Below are positions 56,830 through 64,000 of a stretch of 64,000 nucleotides of DNA, in pieces. The position numbers were made by a program, and so were the translations under genes. Source of the stretch: Selaginella moellendorffii (taxonomy: Eukaryota; Streptophyta; Lycopodiopsida; Selaginellales; Selaginellaceae); contig NW_003314265.1 in assembly GCF_000143415.4 (NCBI RefSeq), forward strand, positions 798,944-862,943, read 5' to 3'. The notes beneath the pieces were generated by a model that had not been told where the DNA came from, did no database searches, and worked only from the letters and a program-made list of their open reading frames with translations. Within the stretch, counting starts at the first letter, position 1; every line of letters begins with the position of its first letter.

Positions 56830-57690
56830 AATTAATCTTTATTCTAAAGATCATGGAGAACCTATAGTTATGTGAATATATCCTTGGTCACTATACAAAA
56901 AAACTATTCTTTTTTCTTTCTACAATCTAGGACTTTAGGATGATATTTCGAAACACTACAGCCCAACACAAACCTCATAGGTACTTCCCCACCTTCTGCC
57001 TTTAGGTGCCTTAGCCATGCAGTTAAAGTGGGGTTCCAATAAGCTATACTAAGTATCTAAATAGGTAATGCCACCTATATTTGGATTGGGAACATTGACC
57101 ATTTGATTTCTTAAGGGAGATAAAGTTGACTTTTGAATACTTCACACCAAACTACCCCATTAGTCCATCCATATTCACTCTAGCCATGTGGTTATATCAT
57201 CACCCACTATATAGGTGTAACCTTCTTAGATCACATTAGCCTTTTTTGGCCAAAATGATTCCACTAGAGTCTTAACCCCCACATTCTCTTTACTATACTT
57301 TTGGAACCCCTTGCAGCCCCCCTAACTAATTGTTTTAAGCTTTCACCCTTCAATTTGTATTAGTATTCGGACTCGAACTTAAACTCAAACTCTGACTTGG
57401 ACTTAGACTTGAACTTTGACTTGGACTTAGATTTAGTCTCAGTCTCGGTCTCGGTCTCAACCTCCATTTCAAACTTTATCTTAAACTCCATTACGGACTC
57501 CTTCTCAGACTCCATCTTAGACTCCTTCTTAGACTCCATCTCAAACTTTAGTTTTAACTCCATTTTGGCAGAGTAGCCTTGCTGCTACGATCTGCTATAT
57601 TAGACTCTTTCTCAGACTCTTTTTCGAACTCCTTGAACTCCTTAGACTCCATCTTGGACTCAGTCCTAACACTTGCCATGTGTCAATCCT
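56830..57690 (-). mobile_element. Decayed LTR of the same family as 5392-6868, reverse orientation
   Basis: Read on the minus strand, this segment follows the 3' LTR in order: the TGACAC start at 57683, the minisatellite now mutated to GACTCC/GACTTG-like units (57360-57660), then the unique region with shared blocks such as ACTATACTTTTGGA, GCCTTTAGGTGC, ATTCACTCTAG and TCCTTGGTCACT. Most differences are C-to-T or G-to-A. A trace of similarity continues past the LTR start into the purine-rich tract, so a little internal sequence may remain. Confidence 0.8.
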
Positions 57691-59107
57691 TTTTGTGTCA
57701 ATCCATAAATTGCTTTCCACAAAGATGCTAGTTTAGCTTTGGTGGGAACCAAACCTTAAACCTTTACTCATGGGATTTGAATTTAATATTTTATATATAT
57801 ATGATAATTAATTCCATTACCCCATCAAAAATAGGGTTTTGAGGGATTTTATTTAAAGTGTTTGACATAAATCCATCTTTTCTTCTCTAATTTTTTAGTA
57901 TTTTATTAATTATTTCATCATCTTTCATTTTCTCTAACAGTTTAAACACTCTAATATTAATGGCTTCTTCATATGCTCTTCTTTAACTTTAATCAAATCT
58001 TAATACTCTATGAAAGTATATTAAACATTGGAGTACTCCAATATAACACTTCACTCACATTTCTAGTAAATTGTTCCACACTAATAATGGCTTCTTAATT
58101 TAGAGCCAAAATTTGATATATTAGCAAAGTTTGATGGTATATAGGTAATTCTATGGCTTCATTAACAAATTTAAACTTTGAATCATCATACAGCCTAATT
58201 GACCTCTTTTCTAGTTCTTTACCTTCTTTTAAAAAGAGTGATTACGTTTTTTGAGATTTGATCTTTTTGCTTAAACCCTAAAGAAAAAACACCAATATGT
58301 TTGACCCCATGACCTAGGGATTCGTTAGTTTTTAGGGTTTAGGAGACACTTCCTTGCCTTAGCATATAACTCTCGATGGTATTGTTACCTTCCTTCACAA
58401 TTATCTTTGTTAGAAAAATAATATTAACATTACCGGAGATAGGGTCTCAGGGCCGCAAAGCACCGCACGTCCTGCTTGTGATAATGTCAAAGATCTCATG
58501 CTTTCTCATCTAGATCTAACATCTCTCACAATTACTATTGATATTGTTGTTCAATATAACAATTAATTGCAAGAATAAAAATTAAAGCATTATTATTAAA
58601 CCTTTGTTCCTGATGTAATAGCCCTAGTTTTGGAGCAACTAATATATATAAGGCACAATTCTGTAGTATATGTGATTTTCACCTTTTACTTTATACATAG
58701 AATAACCATGGAATAGAATCTAAACCCTTGGACATATGGGCCAAAGGCAACAAAGCTAAATAAAGCTTTAGGTCACTGAACGAAGGGATGGAACTAAACT
58801 CGCAGACAAGGAGTGAAAAAACTAAAATACAAAATGACTCATAAATGTATATCATAAAGAGTGAAGGGACAGGAACACAAAGTGACATTAGAACATTCCT
58901 AAAACATCTATCATCCTAGCGCCAACACTAATACGTCAAATGGAGCCAAATAGAGTTTTGCATTATTTTAGCATACTAATGGCTTAATGAGAGGATATAG
59001 GTACTCAATTAACTACTATAGTATATGTTTAAACCTAAATCAAATGCAAAACAAGGATATATATATAGTTAAACTATTTCTCAAATTGGTTCATCATACT
59101 CTACTAT

Positions 59108-59165
59108 CCTTATTATACATTTGGAACCCCTCACAACCAGTATACATTTTAGGCTTTCACCTCAA
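59108..59165 (-). mobile_element. Short scrap of the same LTR family
   Basis: The block ATACATTTGGAACCCCTCAC followed by GGCTTTCACCTC matches the decayed LTR at 57292-57352 and, more distantly, the intact LTR at 5870-5945 in reverse orientation. It is only about 60 bp. Confidence 0.5.
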
Positions 59166-59813
59166 TCCTAGAAGTTAGTCTTTGGGACAATTATGAAAAC
59201 TTACTAAATATAAAATAGTGTTAAATTGAAAATTTGGACAGGAGAATAACACTTTTGTATTTAAGACAATTTCTACATTTTGTAGATATGTTTCATTAGT
59301 AAATATAGATACTTTCTATAAATAGTTAATAGAATTGAAATAAAACCAACATATAGGGTATGATAATAAGGGTGTTTGGTAGACATGGTAAGTTATTATG
59401 TAACAATATTGAGGGACTAATGCTCAATATATAATGGTTTTTGTAAAGCCAATGCAATATAGAGCAAAAAAGAATTAAAAGTCAAGCCAAGTATACTCAA
59501 CAAAAAATATATAAGATTATATTTATCTAGTTAAATATAGATGCTAAACCAAGTTTACTAATACTTGAACAAATATAATTACACTGTATTATATAATTGG
59601 GTTTAATGTTATGCTTCTACTAATAGTATATCTAAAATTCGTATTAAAATAAAGGATGTACTAAAGTATTTATTTTATCTCAATAAGTGAAGATGTTTTT
59701 TTAAAAAAAGGTATAAAATCAAATCAATAATTGAATAAAAAACATTAATCATTTTCAATTATTGGATCTTAAATTCCTTTAAAAACCTCATCAGCTTTGG
59801 CACAATCAATACA

Positions 59814-60218
59814 ATGGCATCATTCAAAATTGAGTTTATCATTTACTTGATATACTACTTATTCTTATGTGCAGAATCATATTCTCATCAAGCTCATTTC
59901 AAATGTTACGAGGTTGCTCAAGTCAATCCCACTGTGGAGCAAATAAATCTCGCAAGAGAACGTGCTTGGAATGCTGTTACAAATGGAAGGTTCTTGCCAG
60001 GTGGATACTTTGGTAGGGAGGGCCACATCTTAATTAACATTCATATGCTTCAACGTAAGAACGATGATGTGATCATGCTCAGCGATTTTGATGAGGCTGT
60101 AAACAACATCTATCTCCAATGTATGGCAAGAGGACATGTTGGGGGTTACATTTGGTTTGAGGTACCCTTATACATGATTGTAGAGATGGAAAGTAGTGAG
60201 GGAATGACCTCCTCTTAG
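59814..60218 (+). CDS. Small secreted orphan protein
   Basis: A 134-codon ORF begins with a strong hydrophobic leader (FIIYLIYYLFLCAESYS) and continues with a soluble domain containing NPTVEQINLARERAWNAV, FLPGGYFGREGHILINIHML and VGGYIWFEVPLYMIVEM. I do not recognise the family. It is AT-rich like its surroundings and unlike the GC-rich neighbours. Its stop codon overlaps the end of the convergent trihelix gene by 4 nt. It could be a lineage-specific gene, a fragment of a longer gene, or an ORF inside a relic element. Confidence 0.45.
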   Translation: MASFKIEFIIYLIYYLFLCAESYSHQAHFKCYEVAQVNPTVEQINLARERAWNAVTNGRFLPGGYFGREGHILINIHMLQRKNDDVIMLSDFDEAVNNIYLQCMARGHVGGYIWFEVPLYMIVEMESSEGMTSS

Positions 60219-61120
60219 AAACTAAAGCTCTTGGACATGCAACTATCAATGATGCACTTGGCAATCTCAAGGTTGGTCTCGTTCCTCTTGAGATCAATGT
60301 CCCTCATCAGCTCTAGCTTCTTCTCCTCGAATTCTAGCCTGTTCTTCTCGATCCTCTCCACCGCCTGGATCAACATCGCCACCACCTCTGTCGCATGTCG
60401 ATTCAGTGGCGATGCCCTGTGGTGCTGCTTCCTGATCGTCTTGTCCGAGAACTTTGGCAGGCTGGGCGGCGATCGAAAGTCGGCAGATCCAGCAGCAGCG
60501 GTGGCGGCAGCGGCGCAGATCCCATTGAGCGTGAGATTCAAGCCGCTGTCGAGAAATCCCGGCCTAAGATCGAACAGGAAGCTGGAAGGAGGCATTCCCT
60601 CGTCTTCCTCTTGAGCTTCCTCAGCTTCTTCATCATCATCATCATCTTCTTCTTCTTCTCCTTCATCTACTTCTTCTTCATCCCCGGAATTGGCAGCGCC
60701 CACCTCAACATCGTCGTCGGTGGCATCGTCCGCCGCTGCCAGTGGCCCCAGCTTCTCCCCGCTCGCGATTCCTCCCGGGATCCCTCTGGCGCCGCCGCTG
60801 CCACTGCTCCGATCCATGAGCTTCTCCATGTGATCGTACCACTTCCATTTTGCGCCCGTTCCCCCTTTGCTGCCGCTGCCCAACTCCCTCTTGCTCTTGA
60901 TGATCTTGAATTTCTTCTTGAGCGCGTCCAGCTTGTTGCGGCAGCGCGCGTAGCTGTAGCCCTCGCCGCACGAGGACGAGAGGCGCGCGAGAATGTCCTG
61001 CCAATCCTTCTGCCGCAGATTGCTCCTCTGGAGCTCCACGAACTTGGCGGTGTAGCTGTCGATGAGAATGCGCACCGCATCCTCGCTCCACACCCCACAT
61101 TCCTTGCTCGCGCCCTCCAT
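60215..61120 (-). CDS. Trihelix (Myb/SANT-like) transcription factor
   Basis: The intronless gene encodes 301 aa from the MEGASKE start. Residues about 10-95 form a trihelix DNA-binding domain (VWSEDAVRILIDSYTAKFVE, QKDWQDILARLSSS, YSYARCRNKLDALKKKFKII, then WKWYDHMEKLM). A long acidic run (Glu/Asp) follows at about 165-200, and the C terminus is a coiled coil (VAMLIQAVERIEKNRLEFEE) used for dimerisation in the ASIL/SIP1 group. It is a nuclear regulator by family. A longer in-frame start at 61213 exists but would overlap the upstream CREG coding end. Confidence 0.88.
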   Translation of the reverse strand: MEGASKECGVWSEDAVRILIDSYTAKFVELQRSNLRQKDWQDILARLSSSCGEGYSYARCRNKLDALKKKFKIIKSKRELGSGSKGGTGAKWKWYDHMEKLMDRSSGSGGARGIPGGIASGEKLGPLAAADDATDDDVEVGAANSGDEEEVDEGEEEEDDDDDEEAEEAQEEDEGMPPSSFLFDLRPGFLDSGLNLTLNGICAAAATAAAGSADFRSPPSLPKFSDKTIRKQHHRASPLNRHATEVVAMLIQAVERIEKNRLEFEEKKLELMRDIDLKRNETNLEIAKCIIDSCMSKSFSF

Positions 61121-61175
61121 CTCCGCGAGCCCTTGGAATTTTAGGGTTAGGGCGCGAGCTTTTTCCTTTTTTTCT

Positions 61176-62037
61176 TCATTGATAATGGCGACCATTGGAT
61201 TTATGAACAACATGCGCGTAATAGTCTTCTATCGTCAATGGTTTTGGGCCACCAAAGAAATCGATGAGAAAGATGTCTAAGATTTCCAGTTTGTAGAAAT
61301 GGAAGTTGTGACTCTTTGGCCAATCTAGAAATCTCCAAGATGAGAATGCATTGTTAAAATCATAGGAAAGAACTCACTGGGCATTTCATGGTGCTTGGAG
61401 AACAAAGCCGAGGCCGCGAAACGTTTCTCGCCATCGCTCACCAGTTTCACCATCTGCGAATGAGTAGCGAGTGAGCAGTAAATCTTCCCATCAAGATCAA
61501 AGAGAGGAGAATTCCATACCTTTCCAGAGAGCGTGATCTTGGAGCAAATTGGACTCTCCGCATCCGCTTTGCCGCAAGTTCCCAGCGAGGCCTCGCTGAT
61601 CGTGAACGAGCAGCGGTCGTCCGCGGCCAAGTCTCTCGCTGTTGGATCCAGCTCGGTCAAGTAGAAGTATGGAGTGCCAGTGGAATTAAACGCGGGGCCA
61701 TCGCTGAAAGAGACAATGTTCCTGCAAGAACCAATCCAGAGAAAGAAGAATCCTCGAAAGAAAATTCTCCAGTGAAATTCTGGAAACCATACCCGAAAGG
61801 AACACCCTTGAGATGAATCGACACTGTGCTGCATGTAGGGATTAGGACTTAGATGATAGAAATGTAGAGAAATTTCTATTTTTCTCCACACCTTACAACG
61901 CCCCACAAGCCGCTGGCGACGAGCCATCTCGCGAATGCCGCGGATTCTGAGGGATCTGGCCTCCTGCTGCCATGAATCGATACCACCAGAAGAACGAGAG
62001 CGCATCCAAATGCCCAATGCCAGTGTCGTAGCGCCAT
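61176..62037 (-). CDS. CREG: CREG-like secreted glycoprotein
   Basis: Five exons (62037-61892, 61828-61793, 61721-61520, 61453-61378, 61324-61176) give 202 aa. There is an N-terminal signal peptide (WAFGCALVLLVVSIHG), then the CREG beta-barrel fold related to FMN-binding split barrels: FARWLVASGLWGVV, NIVSFSDGPAFNSTGTPYFY, ARDLAADDRCSFTISEA, SPICSKITLSGK, SALFSKHHEMPNWPKSHNF and IFLIDFFGGPKPLTIEDYY. Animal CREG is a secreted/lysosomal growth regulator; the plant role is unclear. Its stop lies 55 bp upstream of the trihelix ATG in tandem, so trihelix regulatory DNA probably overlaps CREG. Confidence 0.9.
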
Positions 62038-62074
62038 TTCCAGCAAGAACCCTAAAAATCGATTCCTTAGGGCA
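62038..62074. promoter_or_regulatory. 37-bp bidirectional gap with telo-box-like element
   Basis: Only 37 bp separate the CREG and DTD start codons. The gap contains AACCCTAAAAATCGATT, which carries the AACCCTAA telo-box core. A shared promoter is inferred. Confidence 0.6.
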
Positions 62075-62971
62075 ATGCGTGCGGTGGTGCAGCGAGTCTT
62101 GTCCGCCAGAGTTGAAGTAAGCTCCTGCTCTTTCGATCGCTCTGATCTCTTCTGTCGATCAGGTCGATGGCCAAGTTGTGTCACAGATCGGACAAGGCTT
62201 GCTTGTGCTCGTCGGCATTTCGGAATCCGACACCAAAGAAGATGCAGATTTTCTGTGCGTTTATTCTTCTTCCTCTTTGTTTTTTTTTTTGCTTTGAAAC
62301 GCTTGATCGATCGAAGTATTCCTGTCTGTTCTTCGCAGCTGCAGGAAAATCCTAAACATGCGCTTATTTGTGAATGACAAAACCGGCAAAGCATGGGATC
62401 AGAATGTAAGAAAGTGCTTCTTTTTCTATTTCCCACTCTCGAGATTCTCAGGAAAAAAAAGTTTTTTTTCTCTTTCTCGAACAGGTCATGCAAAAGAACT
62501 TCGACGTTTTGCTCGGTATTGATGAATGTATTGCAACATTAATTTGTTTTTTTTTTTCCTTCCACTGTCTAGTGAGCCAGTTCACGCTTTATGGATTTCT
62601 CAAGGGGAACAAGCCGGACTTCCACTTGGCCATGCCACCACTCCAGGCTAAGGATTTCTACTCCAAGTTCGTCGAGGCTGTCGCTCACTCCTACTCTAAG
62701 GACAAAGTTAAAGGCAAGCATTGTGTGATCTCCATGAATCCCTCCAAAAGCTAAGTAGTGCGAGCTTGACAGATGGTATATTTGGCGCACTGATGCAAGT
62801 ATGATCTCCTCCAGCCCTTGTTCATAAAATTGACGTGATGAAACCTTTATCTCTTTTTTTTCCTGGTTTCTGGATTGTTGACAGGTTCATTTGGTTAATG
62901 ATGGACCAGTGACGCTGCAGCTCGATTCTCGCAAGCCTGGCGACGAGAACAATCACAATTCTTCTTCTTAA
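62075..62971 (+). CDS. DTD: D-aminoacyl-tRNA deacylase
   Basis: Seven exons (62075-62116, 62163-62254, 62339-62405, 62485-62515, 62573-62713, 62773-62798, 62885-62971) give about 161 aa, the normal DTD length. Conserved features are the MRAVVQRVLSARVEV start, GQGLLVLVGI, the catalytic-region SQFTLYG, and the NDGPVTLQLDS motif near the C terminus. The enzyme frees D-amino acids (and misloaded Gly) from tRNA and protects translation. The fifth intron (62714-62772) begins GCAAGC, a GC-AG intron needed to keep the frame. Confidence 0.93.
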
Positions 62972-63592
62972 CTCCCAGGTTTATAATTGAACGATCATCA
63001 CATTGGCTCCTTTCGCATAGAAAATTCTTTGGCTCCCTGACCTCTCTCCCTTTTGCAGTGCACTACTAACGTACTACTCCACAGAAAGACAACCAAATTC
63101 GTTTGGAGCGATGGTACCAAAAGTGCCTGGGTCACAGGTGAGTGGCCTGTCGCTGGGACGAGACCGTAACAATTTTCTTTTCTTTCTTTCATTTTTTTGC
63201 CAGCGGATTTCACAAGCCGAAGCTTGTGGAGAACGTATTAGCAGATGAGCGGTGCTGGTTGGTCCTGGTTTCATCAATATAGCTGTCCAACAACTGTTCC
63301 AGTGATCACTAGAAAACTTGGGCCACCTTTTCTTCGTCTTCACCACTCAGCGGATGGCGTCTGGACCATCGTGAGAGTCTCGCTTCCGCAAATTTGCTCC
63401 CTCCCGGCCCGTCGATCGCATGGCTATGCAACTTGGTGGTCACATTCTTGGTGTGAAAGTGAAATCAGTTGGGGATCAGTTGGAAGGGGGTGATTTTCCG
63501 GGTGAAACTTTTCTTTCCATCGAAGAAGAAGAAGAATGAGAAGCTAAACACAGGATTTTTATGAGTCATGGGACTGCTCTTGCTGCTGCTGC
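62972..63592 (+). other. Downstream region, unresolved
   Basis: After the DTD stop there is an exon-like piece (KTTKFVWSDGTKSAWVT near 63088) ending in a GTGAGT donor at 63140, and a TGCCAG acceptor near 63204. The reading frame soon stops. This could be a spliced DTD 3' UTR or a relic. No family is recognised. Confidence 0.3.
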
Positions 63593-64000
63593 TCACTCTT
63601 CGTCTTTGTTCGTCAAGGTTGCTCGCCACCGAAGCCAGTTGCATTCGGGGACAGGACGGAGGATATCAGGCTCAGAAGAATCCGCGATGAACAAACCTGC
63701 TAAGAACTTGACGCTCTCTGAATCTTTTTTAGTTTTTTCGAAAGATCTTACCGCGTGTGGTGGCAGAAACACTTTCGCCAGACCCTTCCTCGCTGCCTTC
63801 TTTTCAATGTAATCTGCCCGGCAGAAGGAAGTATTTGAGAAGTCGAGAACGAAAGACAAGCAGGCTATCTCCTTGTCCGGGAGCTACTGCAAATGCAGCC
63901 ATCTTCGCCTGATCTTTTAGCGGGATATGAGAACAGAGGCGATCAAACACCCGTCTCTTTCCACACCTTGTGAAACAATTCAGCAAGTCCTGAAACACGG
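63593..64000 (-). CDS. Unrecognised gene, partial at window end
   Basis: Minus-strand open segments continue off the window edge. An exon-like piece reads DYIEKKAARKGLAKVFLPPH and ends at a GTAAGA donor near 63754. After an acceptor at about 63698 the frame continues either with LFIADSSEPDILRPVPE to a stop at 63593 or in another phase to an earlier stop. I do not recognise the family, and the missing 5' part would decide it. Confidence 0.4.

Larger units (their letters stand above)
55516..59813. other. AT-rich intergenic DNA with transposon relics
   Basis: About 4.3 kb are dominated by A and T, with no ORF above about 70 codons and no recognised coding domain. The recognisable parts are the decayed LTR at 56830-57690 and a small LTR scrap near 59108-59165, annotated separately. 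The base composition fits long methylation-driven C-to-T decay (inference). Confidence 0.6.

Noticed and set aside
61121-61213. Upstream in-frame ATG for the trihelix gene
   Set aside because: It would add an unconserved leader and overlap the end of CREG; the MEGASKE start precedes the conserved domain directly.
1-64000. Possible CRISPR array, bacterial operon or prophage
   Set aside because: Spliced plant genes throughout, no spacer-repeat arrays; the only regular repeats are the LTR minisatellite and the 50-bp intron triplication.

Overview
This is nuclear DNA of a land plant, most likely a lycophyte such as Selaginella moellendorffii (inferred from content; no search was run). Genes are dense, most introns are only about 45-70 bp, there are two intronless PPR genes and an intronless CYP74, and several chloroplast-targeted or cell-wall genes of plant type. 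Exon models were built by hand by following GT-AG (and some GC-AG) junctions and checking that reading phase is kept, so boundaries can be off by a few bases.

Layout. 1-6868: an LTR retrotransposon whose 5' LTR is cut by the window edge; its internal region has no recognisable gag or pol and is packed with short hairpins. 6869-9109: AT-rich relic DNA with a decayed exon of the neighbouring aminotransferase gene. 9110-18166: a branched-chain aminotransferase-like gene (-), a BRIZ/BRAP2-like gene (-), a PPR gene (+) and a CYP74 gene (+). 18167-20271: relics, including a scrambled THO5 pseudogene interrupted by a reverse-transcriptase fragment. 20272-26268: THO complex subunit 5 (-) and aminodeoxychorismate synthase (-). 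26880-33673: a four-CRM-domain chloroplast splicing factor (+) and an LRR-extensin (+). 33804-36827: THO complex subunit 7 (-) and a second PPR gene (+). 36857-40358: two tandem pectin acetylesterases (-). 40784-45080: a purple acid phosphatase (+) and a hevein-domain/beta-1,3-glucanase fusion (-). 45793-50150: a MED25 copy with nonsense codons (+) and an FAD-linked oxidase relic (+). 50151-52106: an intronless STAND-type P-loop ATPase with a nuclease-like C terminus, resembling Crinkler-family proteins (-). 54108-55258: a multi-TM protein with a C-terminal coiled coil (-). 55259-59813: AT-rich DNA with a fold-back repeat and an old inverted copy of the same LTR family. 59814-64000: a small secreted orphan ORF (+), a trihelix factor (-), CREG (-), D-aminoacyl-tRNA deacylase (+) and the end of an unrecognised gene (-).

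Functional themes. RNA handling is prominent: two THO/TREX export subunits, two PPR proteins, a CRM splicing factor and DTD. Plastid metabolism is represented by ADC synthase (folate) and CYP74 (oxylipins). Wall and defence functions are represented by LRX, the pectin acetylesterases and the hevein-GH17 protein. Three divergent gene pairs share intergenic gaps of 37-53 bp.

The most unusual items are the hairpin-dense coding-free LTR element, the Crinkler-like gene in a plant, the hevein-GH17 fusion, the broken MED25, the BRIZ gene with a degraded RING, and a set of GC-AG introns, one of them conserved between paralogues.
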